Shown piece by piece: positions 34,693 to 43,651 of a stretch of 64,000 nt of DNA (the first letter of the stretch is position 1; each line of letters opens with the position of its first letter). This DNA comes from Candidatus Poribacteria bacterium (GTDB lineage Bacteria; Poribacteria; WGA-4E; WGA-3G): assembly GCA_028818995.1 (NCBI GenBank), contig JAPPMR010000105.1, positions 5,299 to 69,298 on the forward strand, given 5' to 3'. The notes under the pieces are model-generated. The model ran no database searches, was not told where the DNA came from, and saw only the letters and a program-made list of their open reading frames with translations. The translations under genes and the position numbers were made by a program.

Positions 34693-34726
34693 AAAAAAAG
34701 ACCCTCGGCAAACCAACCGAGGGTCT
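34693..34726 (-). terminator. Rho-independent terminator after the ParB-like gene
   Basis: AGACCCTCGG and CCGAGGGTCT form a perfect 10-bp stem with an 8-base loop. On the minus strand it is followed by seven T. It separates the gene ending at 34775 from the KfrA-like gene. Confidence 0.9.
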
Positions 34727-34774
34727 GTGTAATGGGTCCTTTCTGTTGTTTAAACAGCAGAACAATTATTACTT

Positions 34775-35506
34775 CTAATGTCTGTTTTGTCGACTGCTTC
34801 CCTGATACCAATCAACACCAATACCTATAGGTAAGTGAACACTCTTCTTATGTTTGCGTTTATATGGGAACGCCCCTTTGTTCTCTAAAACCTCTATCCT
34901 TTGGGGTAAATGACCTAATTCCCCTGAAGCAAGAGCCCATGAGTTAGCATGTATTGCAGGAAAAGGTTTTACATTTTGTATAGGTTTGCCCGACACTGTT
35001 AAAGCGTAGACAAGTGCACGGGTATTGCCATCCTCCATATAGTAACTACCTTTTGGACACTTTTTACGTTCACAACCGTGGAAACCTTCACTTAAATTGC
35101 GAATCCAAATAGGTGGCATAATATCCAAATCAAAGGTTTCACACATATCCAAATGAGGTTTAAACCACGGGTCTTTTTCTTCATTTCCATTTTTGTCAAA
35201 GGCTCTTATATCTTGAAGATTTTCAAAAACATCGTATGGGTTAACAACATCCTCTTTTATTCCAGCCCTTTGTTTCACGCTTTTTACTACTTCATTGAGT
35301 GGTTGACAGCAAATACTAAGAAGAAATTCATGATCTTGTGCCTGTTCACGCCACCACTGTGGTGGGTTCATGAAAACAAGACTATGAAACTCAAACACAT
35401 CTAATTCAAACTTTGTAAATTCGTAAAGCATTGTGGTTTTCCAGTCTCCAATCCGTTTATCCGCTGTGATAGTCGGAGGGTGGTGAGAAAGGTTAGCACC
35501 AATCAC
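34775..35506 (-). CDS. ParB/Srx-like domain protein, tentative
   Basis: 243 residues from a GTG at 35506; the first ATG is 25 codons later. The C-terminal half contains YYMEDGNTRALVYAL, similar to the DGNHR box of ParB/sulfiredoxin-type nucleotidase domains. A Cys pair precedes it (HGCERKKCPKGS). The N-terminal half has FMNPPQWWREQAQDHEFLLS, with no known motif. It could be a ParB-like regulator of plasmid functions. It lies in an area with KfrA-like and HNH genes. Confidence 0.5.
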   Translation of the reverse strand: MIGANLSHHPPTITADKRIGDWKTTMLYEFTKFELDVFEFHSLVFMNPPQWWREQAQDHEFLLSICCQPLNEVVKSVKQRAGIKEDVVNPYDVFENLQDIRAFDKNGNEEKDPWFKPHLDMCETFDLDIMPPIWIRNLSEGFHGCERKKCPKGSYYMEDGNTRALVYALTVSGKPIQNVKPFPAIHANSWALASGELGHLPQRIEVLENKGAFPYKRKHKKSVHLPIGIGVDWYQGSSRQNRH

Positions 35507-35588
35507 ATCAATCCACCCGAAATTAGATAATTATAGGATACTACATTTACAACGAAATTGCAAATTTATTTTTACATAAAGAGATGTT

Positions 35589-35641
35589 AGTCGGGGGGCA
35601 GACATGTCAAGGAGACATGCATCACAGTGCCCCCCAAGACT
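35589..35641. other. Large two-level hairpin
   Basis: AGTC, then GGGGGGCA, pair with TGCCCCCC and GACT across 53 bases, with an inner stem CATGTC/GACATG. The arms are unusually G/C-pure for this AT-rich gap. No T-run follows on either strand. It lies in the non-coding stretch 35507-35722 and could be a structured RNA, a single-strand origin or a protein site. Confidence 0.45.
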
Positions 35642-35722
35642 GGTTTAGAAAGTATAACAAAATTACACAAATAGTGCAACTTTTTACATAAATATGTGGA
35701 AAATTACGGGAAAAGGTGGGAA

Positions 35723-36037
35723 TTAAGGCATATTTTCTATGAATTCATCTAACTTAGCGAATGCAAGTTTACGGTAGGTATGTCTACGGACTGCCTCTGC
35801 CCGTGCGATAAACCGGATTGCTTCAAGCGTTTCTGGGTTAGGTTCTGATCCGTGCAGTTTGGTGAAGCCATCTAACATTTGTTCGAACAGCTGATCTTCC
35901 ATTTCAGCGACAGAGGGAGGCAGCTGATCTGTTTGCACTCCCCGAATTTCGTCTGTGGTTATTTCTACCGGAGGTTCACCAGATTCTGCGAGTGCGTCAT
36001 TAATTTTGGTTATTACATCATCAATTGACAACTTCAT
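35723..36037 (-). CDS. Unknown acidic protein
   Basis: 104 residues from the ATG at 36037 (MKLSIDDVITKINDALAESG), without a strong ribosome site. Acidic N-terminal two thirds (EDQLFEQMLDGFTKLHG), then a basic helix (FIARAEAVRRHTYRKLAFAK). No motif is recognised. The gene lies 96 bases downstream of the HNH gene on the same strand. Confidence 0.55.
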   Translation of the reverse strand: MKLSIDDVITKINDALAESGEPPVEITTDEIRGVQTDQLPPSVAEMEDQLFEQMLDGFTKLHGSEPNPETLEAIRFIARAEAVRRHTYRKLAFAKLDEFIENMP

Positions 36038-36133
36038 ATTTATTAACTCTACGTATACAATTAGCTGCACATCTCATGACGCTTTGCATTAGAAAAGCGA
36101 AGGGTTTAACACTACGTTAAGAAATTGAGCATG

Positions 36134-36415
36134 TCACCAGCCACGTTCTTCTTTTCTTCTTTCATGTAAATCGGCATGGCAATATTCGCAGAGGGCAACG
36201 AGATCGGAGAGCGGTTCGTTGCCGATGTGGTGGTAACGCTTGTGATGCACCATTGTTGCTTTTGAACCGCAAATGCACAAGTAACCATCGCGCTTGAGAA
36301 CTTCTTTGCGCTTCTTTTTCCATTCGTCGGACTGGATATAGAGATTGTAGTATTTGTTCCAGTCTTTTGAGATAAGGCGCGCCCAGTCTATTTTACATTT
36401 ATCTGCTTCGTTCAT
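36134..36415 (-). CDS. HNH endonuclease
   Basis: 93 residues. A helical N-terminus with YIQSDEWKKKRKEVLKRDGY precedes a compact HNH motif: CICG, MVHHKRYHHIG, then LVALCEYCHADLHERR. The paired Cys residues would bind structural zinc, and the central His-His the catalytic metal. It is a small stand-alone nuclease common on phages and plasmids. The flanking IS remnant is unrelated. Confidence 0.85.
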   Translation of the reverse strand: MNEADKCKIDWARLISKDWNKYYNLYIQSDEWKKKRKEVLKRDGYLCICGSKATMVHHKRYHHIGNEPLSDLVALCEYCHADLHERRKEERGW

Positions 36416-36558
36416 ACCATGTTATTTCTTTAATCTGATGTTTGGCACTTTAGGTTCGGTAGGATGAATATTAATTACTGTACTGCCATCGGAAATTTGG
36501 GCCACTGTCTAAGATAAGATTGTGATATAATATCATTCTCAACGAAAAGGAGTATCCG

Positions 36559-37690
36559 ATGGCAAAACGAAGAAGATTCACACCCGAATTTAAAGCTGAA
36601 GTTGTGCTTGAGGCACTGAGCGATCAAAGTTCACAAGCGGAGTTGTGTCGGCGACATAACATCAGCGATGTTCAACTTTCAAAGTGGAAACGCCAACTTC
36701 TTGAAATGCGGCGACCCCCTTTGAACCTGCTGATAAGCAGACGAATGCGTCTCAAGAGCGTATTGCTCAACTTGAACAACTTGTTGGCAAATTGACACTG
36801 GCATTAGACATTCAAAAAAAACCTTGACATTGCTGAGTTGACGCCAACTAAAAAACGCGAGATAGTAGACACGATGCGAACCGATTACTCGGTGCGACAG
36901 GTATGCGAAACACTCGGTTTTAATCGTAGCAATCCCTACTATCAACCGAAAAAGGATCCTTGTGAAGTATTGCTTCAACAGGAGATAGAAGAGTTATCTG
37001 CACGCTATCGGTTATAGGCGTATCACAGAAATGCTATTGCGTATGGAATACACCGTTAGATACCGACGCGTCGCACGCTTGATGAAATCAGCTAATCTGT
37101 CGGTTTCTATCAAACACGCCTGTCAGACCACGCAATCCGTTGATTGTCCGTGGCAATGGGGCAATCGCCTTGATCACCTTGACATTTGTCGGCGGAACCA
37201 GGTCTGGGTTGCGGATGTTACTTATGTTCGGCTCAAAGGGCACTTCGTCTATGTTTCCGTTCTCATGGATGTATTTACGCGTATGATAAGTGGGTGGCAA
37301 CTAAGCCGACATTTGACACAACCTCTGACATTGAAAATTGAAACCCTTACAGCAGGCACTACAGCAAAGTGCTCCTGAGATCCATCATAGTGATCAGGGC
37401 GTTCAGTATCTTTGTAACGACTATGTTTCTACTCTCACCGACTATGGAGTTGAGATTTCGTTAGCTCATAGAGGGTGTCCTTGGGAGAATGGTTATGCGG
37501 AACGGAGACCCATCCGAACTCTCAAAGAGAAAGAAGTCCATCTGAATGACTATGAGGATATAGCAGACGCTCATACTCGCATTGGACATTTTATTCAACA
37601 AGTGTCCAACCAAAACGACCTCACTCGGCATTAGGGTATTTAACACCTAATGAATTTGAACGAAAAAAACTTGTCTTCACTTTACGAAAT
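36559..37690 (+). mobile_element. Degenerate IS3-family insertion sequence
   Basis: OrfA starts at 36559 (AAAAGGAG upstream) with the HTH RRRFTPEFKAEVVLEALSDQ. OrfB begins around an A8 run near 36813, where programmed frameshifting usually occurs. The orfB sequence has all three DDE acids: VWVADVTYVRLKG, EIHHSDQGVQY and ENGYAER. It ends SALGYLTPNEFE near 37670. At least four frame changes (near 36710, 36820, 37010 and 37350) break it, so it is inactive. I could not define the terminal inverted repeats or a target duplication. Confidence 0.85.
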
Positions 37691-37836
37691 TATGGTCTGA
37701 AAAATCGATGGCACTTCAATAATTTTCTTAATCATAATAACATCCTATCTAAGTTTGCAGGTATTATCCCTACACGCTTCTGCTTGGTGAGAAGACGCGT
37801 GCAACACACAGCAGAGGACACCGCGTGCATAATCTA

Positions 37837-38385
37837 TCAGTCTAAGCGTTTGAGCAACTTTGTACCATCTGCTAAAGCGATAGCACTCCAACCGACACAA
37901 ACATCTCTGTTGCCACATCCGCTTTTCGGATTTTTAACAGGTGCATCCCATTCTATCTCAACCCAATCAAGTATATCGCCATTCAAACTCGGAGCCTTTT
38001 TGACATTCGAGATGACGATACCTGTTTCGCCATCAAACATTCCGCCTATACGCTTACCGGCATCATCATTAATTCTCAATCCCAAATGAATCGTGTTTAT
38101 AACGATAACCCTGTCACCTCTGCTTATTTCATCTACTGGTGGCGGTGGTGGAGGATCTGGTTCCTGTCGAGGTGGAGACTCTGGTTTCGGTGGCGGATCT
38201 TCTCTTTCTTGTTCATCCATTTCCTCTTGGTTATCATCAAAATCGTGAATAACAGTAGGACTTATAGGTGTGTGCACGCCGGTAATTGGATCAACTAAAG
38301 GAGAAGAAACATGATCACAACTACCCAAATATAATGCACAGATTAGTGGTAAGAAAACAAAGATTAGTATCGACTTATTTCTCAT
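37837..38385 (-). CDS. Lipoprotein with Pro-rich linker and SH3-like domain
   Basis: 182 residues with GGAG 9 bases before the ATG. A signal sequence ends in the lipobox LGSC (near residue 23). A linker of acidic and Pro-rich text follows (EDPPPKPESPPRQEPDPPPP). The C-terminal 90 residues look like a bacterial SH3 fold (GDRVIVINTIHLGLRINDDA, then GETGIVISNV and DWVEIEWDAP). It probably spans periplasm to peptidoglycan or a partner. It lies just downstream of the IS remnant, whose decayed end reaches close to its stop. Confidence 0.7.
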   Translation of the reverse strand: MRNKSILIFVFLPLICALYLGSCDHVSSPLVDPITGVHTPISPTVIHDFDDNQEEMDEQEREDPPPKPESPPRQEPDPPPPPPVDEISRGDRVIVINTIHLGLRINDDAGKRIGGMFDGETGIVISNVKKAPSLNGDILDWVEIEWDAPVKNPKSGCGNRDVCVGWSAIALADGTKLLKRLD

Positions 38386-39286
38386 TTTTAACTCCTTTCA
38401 ATTTTATCTTAAGCATACCATTAAAACAAAAATTGTCAACTTTAAAAAAATACTTGACATTCTGTTGACAGGATTATCTAATTTTAAGAGTTGTCCGTAT
38501 TTGAGGTATATAGCATGTGTTAAAAACTCGTCCGAAAAACCGAAAACTAAACAACCCTGTTCTGTTGACGATGTGGTATCCTATTAACAGCATTGTTGGT
38601 AGAGGTCGTTTTCTGTCTCATTCCTGAGACAGCCTCTACCCGCTATAAAACGTAGGAAAACAATGTTGCTAAATTTGATAAGGGATACAATGCAATACAC
38701 ATCAGACAATTTAAGCAAACTTACATGTATAGAGTTACCCAATGCGGTACGTTAGGACGCGCTATGTCGGACTGATCGTGCCGATTTTTTTTGAGAAACA
38801 GTTAATGGCATGCCCTTTTGTGTTTAGCGGACTGAAGTTTGGGAATGTGGATCCGAGGTTGTATCCAAAGAAGTTCAATAAACCAGAGAACGCATGGAAC
38901 TGGGTAAACGCGAATGTAACGGGGTGGAACGAACAGTGAAAATATACGATATTCAATTTTATCATATTGTGGGTTGCAAAATTATCGTTCTTGTATTATC
39001 TTTTTCGTGAACCGCGCTTGCACATCATCGGACTACAAATACTGCTACCCGTGATCTTTATACTCGTTGATATTTCAGTATATCTGACCGCTCTGTTCAT
39101 GAAAAACTGTAGCATTTCCCACGCTATAAGTATATAATACTCACCCTACCAAAACTCAAAAACTTTTAGATATGGACACCCGTTATCTAAAATTCCAAAC
39201 GATTTTATCAATCATCTGTTCATCTTGTTGTGCGTGTGTTGTCCCTCCACCGAGCGATGTGATAACGTAAGCCAAGTTTAATCTAC
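38386..39286. other. Long intergenic stretch with a hairpin and no secure gene
   Basis: About 900 bases. A strong inverted repeat at about 38609-38640 pairs GTAGAGG with CCTCTAC, with an inner stem CTGTCTCA/TGAGACAG. Short frames exist (for example 38742-38939), but they lack a ribosome site and look degenerate. It may hold remains of a lost gene. Confidence 0.35.
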
Positions 39287-40825
39287 TCACTTCTTCCGAA
39301 TAATCAACCTATCACCTTTGAGTGTTGCGGTATGCTCCCCTTGTGCAAATTCCTGCCATCGTGGTAATGCTGGCGTTTGTGCATCTAATGCTATCGCGTC
39401 ACCGTTTACTTGGACACCAACATTGAGAGTTTCCTTTTTCTTCATTCTCGCCCGTGCAGTCGGAGAAACCCACATAGGAAAATCCGTAGTAGATTTTACC
39501 TGTTTATTATATGGGCAGAGAACAGGATATTTATTGATCAACTTCTCTCTGAGTGCTTTGAGCGCGACTTCTTCCCCGTGAACCAGTGCGATAGATTTTG
39601 GGTTTATTGTTTTGATAACAGAAATGAGTTGTCCTTGATCACTGTGGGCGGAGAGGTGAAACCGCTCAACGCGACATTTGACACCAACAGCCGTTCCGTC
39701 AGCGAAGTTGAGTGTATCGCCTGATTGTAGTTGTTGTAGTTTCCTTCCGGGTGACTCAGCGTCCTGATACCCTGATAAGAAGATAGCATTTTTCTCGTGA
39801 GCAGCCAATCCTCTGGCATAAAACACTGAAGCCCCGCCAGTGAGCATACCCGAAGAAGCGATAATACACTTTGGCGTCTCATTCTTGAGGATAGCCTCCT
39901 GTTCACCTAAGCGCGCCCGGCTAAAGTTTTTATAGAAGAAAACGGGTTGGCGTGCGTTTTCGATATTCTTTTGAAGTTTCGTGCCGAGATACTGTGTTAG
40001 ATTTTCGTATACAGCACAAATGGAGTTGACCAGACCATCAGTAATAACGGGGAACACTGGTATATTCTGGCTGATCATTGCGTCTCTGAGAATGAGTATG
40101 ATTTCCTGTGCGCGTCCGAGTGCGAAACTGGGTATCAGCACACTCCCACCGTCTTTTATAACGTCCGCGACCGCTTTGGCTAATTTGCCTTCTTCTTCAG
40201 TCCGCGATGGGTGCAGTCCGTTTCCGTAGGTTGCTTCACACACCATAAAATCGGGAGCAGGTAGCGAAATTATATCATCAAGACCGTCAATCGTCTTTTG
40301 GTGGAAAGTTGAGACATCACCGCTATAAAAGAATCGTCCTTCAGGTGTTTCAAGATAAATACTGACAGCCCCTAATATATGCCCGGATCGGATAAACTGC
40401 ACACGCCAGCCATCCCATAGTTCTATCCACTCTCCCATTTCAAGCGTCTCTATCCGCGCCAGTGTTGTCTCAACGGCTTCTTGTGTGAAAATGGTATCTT
40501 CCGCTTCAGTTTCCATCACACGCACAGCGTTAGTGAGCATCACAGATGACAGGCGTTGTGTTGCGACTGTTGCGTAGATCGGCGCGTTCGGATAGAGCGC
40601 ATGCGCCAGTGGCAATGCGCCTACGTGGTCTGCGTGTGCGTGTGAAACAAATATCGCATCTAAAGCCGGCGCGCTCTGTTTCAGCAGCTCTAAATCGGGT
40701 AATGCATCTATACCTGTGCGGTTGACGCGTATGCCGCAGTCAAACAGGATATAGCGACCAGCAACAGAGAGCAGCATGCAGGAGCCGCCAACTTCACCAG
40801 CCCCACCAAGAAAAACATAATTCAT
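39287..40825 (-). CDS. Beta-CASP metallo-beta-lactamase-fold nuclease (CPSF/RNase J type)
   Basis: 512 residues from the ATG at 40825, whose ATGA overlaps the upstream stop. The MBL core starts NYVFLGGAGEVGGSCMLLS and has the metal motif HAHADHVGALP, then GHILGAVSIYLE and FYSGDVS. The middle is the beta-CASP cap with ASSGMLTGG, and the C-terminal RMMBL part reads ERFHLSAHSDQGQL and IALVHGE. Such proteins are endo/exonucleases for RNA or DNA ends. It is the last gene of the sigma-factor operon, so a role in processing that sigma's transcripts is conceivable. A broken paralog is at 31900-32265. Confidence 0.85.
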   Translation of the reverse strand: MNYVFLGGAGEVGGSCMLLSVAGRYILFDCGIRVNRTGIDALPDLELLKQSAPALDAIFVSHAHADHVGALPLAHALYPNAPIYATVATQRLSSVMLTNAVRVMETEAEDTIFTQEAVETTLARIETLEMGEWIELWDGWRVQFIRSGHILGAVSIYLETPEGRFFYSGDVSTFHQKTIDGLDDIISLPAPDFMVCEATYGNGLHPSRTEEEGKLAKAVADVIKDGGSVLIPSFALGRAQEIILILRDAMISQNIPVFPVITDGLVNSICAVYENLTQYLGTKLQKNIENARQPVFFYKNFSRARLGEQEAILKNETPKCIIASSGMLTGGASVFYARGLAAHEKNAIFLSGYQDAESPGRKLQQLQSGDTLNFADGTAVGVKCRVERFHLSAHSDQGQLISVIKTINPKSIALVHGEEVALKALREKLINKYPVLCPYNKQVKSTTDFPMWVSPTARARMKKKETLNVGVQVNGDAIALDAQTPALPRWQEFAQGEHTATLKGDRLIIRKK

Positions 40826-41052
40826 GTATGTTGTTTCAACCTTTCTATTTTCGCCCGCCACTCGTTATTATCAGGTGCTGTGCCGATCCGATGAACAGCC
40901 TCGCGATAGGGGCCCGGTATCCAATGCAAATCGCCACTAAAAGCAAGGCTATCCTCATTATCTACGATAGGTGATGCGAGCAAGGCTTGAAACGATTCGG
41001 TCATAAACTTTGCCATTAAGTCCGAAAACGCGTTCCACTCAATTTCTAACAA
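40822..41052 (-). CDS. Small unknown protein in the sigma operon
   Basis: 76 residues from a TTG at 41052 with AGGA just upstream. It overlaps the next gene by 4 bases (ATGA) and follows the previous one by 6. It contains LASPIVDNEDSLAFSGDLHW and a basic C-terminus; no family is recognised. The tight packing supports it as a real gene. Confidence 0.6.
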   Translation of the reverse strand: MLEIEWNAFSDLMAKFMTESFQALLASPIVDNEDSLAFSGDLHWIPGPYREAVHRIGTAPDNNEWRAKIERLKQHT

Positions 41053-41058
41053 CCTTTC

Positions 41059-41445
41059 CTACTGAACATCATGCCCCAATTTAGCATAGAAGTTTGGCAT
41101 CTCGCCATCGTGTATTAGCACAAAAACAAGAGGTGAATACAACGGTGGCGGTGTTGCTAAAAGCCGATGTAGATGTATACCCCATCGCCGTTGCCACCGC
41201 GTTCGAAAAAAGAGAAACAGATCGCCACTCTCCTCTTGGAGTTGCCAAGAACAATACGCGGACATGTTCGGCATACCGAGTGTCATCATAGTAGACGTGT
41301 CAGGTTCGTCCGCATCCGGCAACGGTGGCAACATGTGTTCCAATCGTAACGGCGTAATATTGACATAGTTCCTATTCAGTGTGACGGCTGTTTGTCGTAT
41401 TTCACGCTGAACACCTTTTTCTGTTTTTTTGTTTCTGCGTTTCAT
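41059..41445 (-). CDS. Unknown protein in the sigma operon
   Basis: 128 residues. A basic N-terminus (MKRRNKKTEKGVQREIRQTA) is followed by a segment with LPPLPDADEPDTSTMMTLGM and a Trp/aromatic-rich middle (DLFLFFRTRWQRRWGIHLHR). The ATG overlaps the sigma-factor stop by 4 bases. No domain is recognised. Its gene order between sigma factor and nuclease suggests a partner of one of them. Confidence 0.6.
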   Translation of the reverse strand: MKRRNKKTEKGVQREIRQTAVTLNRNYVNITPLRLEHMLPPLPDADEPDTSTMMTLGMPNMSAYCSWQLQEESGDLFLFFRTRWQRRWGIHLHRLLATPPPLYSPLVFVLIHDGEMPNFYAKLGHDVQ

Positions 41446-42461
41446 GGCTTTTGATTTTGTTTGTCTAAGTATTCAAATAGGCTGAGCTGCTGTGTTCCAT
41501 TGTGCAATTGATCTGTTTCTTGGCGCCGTTTTCTGCGTTTCGGTTCGCGTTTTTTCACCGGTAAATCCGCAGCATTAAACATGGGTATAGTTTCCTGCTC
41601 AGCAGTCATGACCTTGATCGGATTTTCCAGTGCCTCTTTTTGTTCTGTGACCGAACCGCGTAAGGCACGCCCCAACCGTTTCAACTTTGCCATTGCCTTT
41701 TCAAGCATACCTGTAATATCATTGTAATGGTATCCGATGGCTTCCCCTATCTCTCGGTTGTTCATGTGTATCGGGATACCGTAAGAGCGTTCCACAACGA
41801 ACCTTTCATGTGCATCTAATTTAGAAAGAAAAAAGTCTAAATCCGCTTCCAACTCAACTTTACGGTATGGACTTTCACCATTTTCATCCGCTACAGTATC
41901 CATTATCGTCTGTGCGTCTTTATCTTCACCGATTTCCTCATCAAGCGACATAACATACATAACATCGCTCTCAAGGTGTTTGAGGCGTTCCACTTGATCA
42001 GGGGTAACTTGTGACACTTGTGCGATGGCATCAACAGAGAGTGGTTTTCCTTCGCGTGCTAACGCTGCTTTCGCCTTGTTGATGGCATGCACCTCTACCT
42101 TGACATGCTCTGGCAAGCGGATTGTCCCGTTAAGGAAATTGCTACGTCCAACTGCGTGATGTATCGCAAGCGTAGCATAAGTTGAGAGCCGAGTACCGAA
42201 GTTGAGATCGAAGTTTGAAATCGCTGTACATAGCCCTACGATTCCGTCTGCCATCAAATCGTCCGCATTGACGCCCAATTCAAAGTTTTCATATTGTTGT
42301 GCGACAGAACGGACAAGTCGTAAGTTGGCAAGTATCAACTTTTCGCGGGCGTTTTCATCGCCTGCTTGTGTCTCACGTAGTAGCTGCTGTTCCTCATAAT
42401 CAGCGAGTATTTCATGGTTCAACTCCTTGGCGTAAACCGCTTCACGCCTCACCGATAACAC
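41442..42461 (-). CDS. Sigma-70-family factor with a C-terminal sliding-clamp motif
   Basis: 339 residues from a GTG directly after AGGGGG. Region 1.2/2 reads LRLVRSVAQQYENFELGVNA, DDLMADGIVGLCTAISNFDL and YATLAIHHAVGR. Region 3 is helical (GKPLSVDAIAQVSQVTPDQV). Region 4 is MNNREIGEAIGYHYNDITGM. About 70 residues follow region 4, ending in a basic run (KKREPKRRKRRQ) and QLSLF at 325-329, ten residues from the end. QLSLF is the bacterial beta-clamp-binding consensus. T4 gp55 also couples late transcription to the clamp through its C-terminus, so this factor may act on replicating DNA. First gene of a four-gene operon with 4-base overlaps. Confidence 0.85.
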   Translation of the reverse strand: MLSVRREAVYAKELNHEILADYEEQQLLRETQAGDENAREKLILANLRLVRSVAQQYENFELGVNADDLMADGIVGLCTAISNFDLNFGTRLSTYATLAIHHAVGRSNFLNGTIRLPEHVKVEVHAINKAKAALAREGKPLSVDAIAQVSQVTPDQVERLKHLESDVMYVMSLDEEIGEDKDAQTIMDTVADENGESPYRKVELEADLDFFLSKLDAHERFVVERSYGIPIHMNNREIGEAIGYHYNDITGMLEKAMAKLKRLGRALRGSVTEQKEALENPIKVMTAEQETIPMFNAADLPVKKREPKRRKRRQETDQLHNGTQQLSLFEYLDKQNQKP

Positions 42462-42577
42462 CCCCTGAAAGTCAACATAAAGAAAGGTGTGCGTATTTCA
42501 TTATTACCATTATACTTAAGATTTCTGAGTATATCAACGCTTATATTTTGCCGTAAGTTTGTGGCTGTTGGGAGTAT

Positions 42578-42606
42578 TTGACAAAAAGACCGCTCCATGT
42601 TAAAAT
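42578..42606 (+). promoter_or_regulatory. Consensus-like sigma-70 promoter
   Basis: TTGACA and TAAAAT with exactly 17 bases between. It drives the plus strand toward the leader ORF and TPR gene. A hairpin (GCGGTGTG with CACACCGC, about 42629-42653) follows in the leader. Confidence 0.8.
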
Positions 42607-42718
42607 GGTTGGATAAATGGCTTAACAAATAAGCGGTGTGCCGTAACACACACCGCAATGAAGTAACTTGCTATTACGCATGTTACTTAATATTAACCAA
42701 TATAATTATAGGAGATTT

Positions 42719-42772
42719 ATGGCTACGTTATCAGTAACCGTAAGAACTCATAATGATTACTTCACATATTGA
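42719..42772 (+). CDS. 17-residue leader ORF overlapping the TPR gene start
   Basis: An ATG with AGGAG 5 bases upstream opens a short frame (MATLSVTVRTHNDYFTY) that ends 20 bases inside the following TPR gene, whose own ATG lacks such a site. It may couple translation, or be the true N-terminus of the TPR protein separated by a frameshift. Confidence 0.4.
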   Translation: MATLSVTVRTHNDYFTY

Positions 42773-43307
42773 TGCTGCGAATGCAGCATATCGTGAGTTT
42801 CGTAATGGAAACTACGAGAGCGCCATTGCATTTTGCGACACTTTAATTTCTTACAATCCACAAATTCCGAACATATATCGCTTACGTGCTGATGCTAAAA
42901 TGAATTTGGCTCAATATGAAGAAGCAATTGCTGATTGCAACAAGGCACTTGAATTGGATCCATGTAATTCTGCCTCTCTGACACGAGGGTTCGCCCATTA
43001 TTTTTCATATCAAAATAAAGAAGCGATACAAGATTTTACTTGTTTCATTGATTTAAATCGTCATGTATATCATGCGCGTAAATCTTTGGCTTATGCGTAT
43101 AAGACACGAGCGGATGTCCTACATGATCTTAGTAGAAATCGTGAGGCGAAGTTTGATTATTTGCGGGCATTATACATCGCACAAAATGACGGGGATGCAC
43201 TACTTATAGCGCAGATTACACCAAGTTTAGAAGCGATAAATAAGCAGAAAAAAGGAGCGGATAGTCCTCCCAACCTACCTAAAGGATGGGATTCTTGTCG
43301 GGTTTGA
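42753..43307 (+). CDS. TPR protein
   Basis: 184 residues with three or four TPR units (AAYREFRNGNYESAIAFCDT, YRLRADAKMNLAQYEEAIAD, SASLTRGFAHYFSYQNKEAI). It is predicted cytoplasmic and an adaptor, with partner unknown. Initiation probably depends on the overlapping leader ORF. The frameshifted GIY-YIG-like gene starts 3 bases after the stop, so they form an operon. Confidence 0.7.
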   Translation: MITSHIDAANAAYREFRNGNYESAIAFCDTLISYNPQIPNIYRLRADAKMNLAQYEEAIADCNKALELDPCNSASLTRGFAHYFSYQNKEAIQDFTCFIDLNRHVYHARKSLAYAYKTRADVLHDLSRNREAKFDYLRALYIAQNDGDALLIAQITPSLEAINKQKKGADSPPNLPKGWDSCRV

Positions 43308-43309
43308 AA

Positions 43310-43623
43310 ATGGCAAAAATTACAAAACATTATGTCTATTTTGTAGAATGCAAAGATTTTATAAAATAGGTTGCACCTCTGGGTCCATTGATCGCAGAAT
43401 CAGTTCAATGCAAGCAGGCAATCCATTTCTAATAAAAAAAGTAGGGCATGAGATATGCGAATGTGAGGATTACAATCCAAAAAATGGTCAAGGATGTTCT
43501 TTAGAAAATCAACTGCTTGAACGATTTTCAGAAAACAGAAACCCGTTTTTACATTCTGAAAACGAGTGGTTTAAAAAATCTGGCACATTAGTTGATTATA
43601 TAGAAAGTCTCCCCGAAAAATGA
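43310..43623 (+). pseudogene. GIY-YIG/T5orf172-type nuclease with a 1-base frameshift
   Basis: The ATG at 43310 gives MAKITKHYVYFVECKDF and then meets a stop. The continuing domain is in another frame: FYKIGCTSGSIDRRISSMQA, then QLLERFSENRNPFLHSENEW. One extra T in the TTTT run at 43357-43360 would read KDFYKIG and restore YVYFVEC...YKIGCT, the hallmark of T5orf172/MUG113 GIY-YIG domains, including the Arg of IDRRI. About 105 residues if repaired. The lesion is in a homopolymer, so a sequencing error is possible. Confidence 0.75.
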
Positions 43624-43651
43624 CGAGTGCTATACAAACATTCCGTATCGT

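Noticed and set aside
38742..38939. 65-codon plus-strand frame, briefly compared with integron-integrase text
   Set aside because: No catalytic motif and no ribosome site; similarity was too weak.
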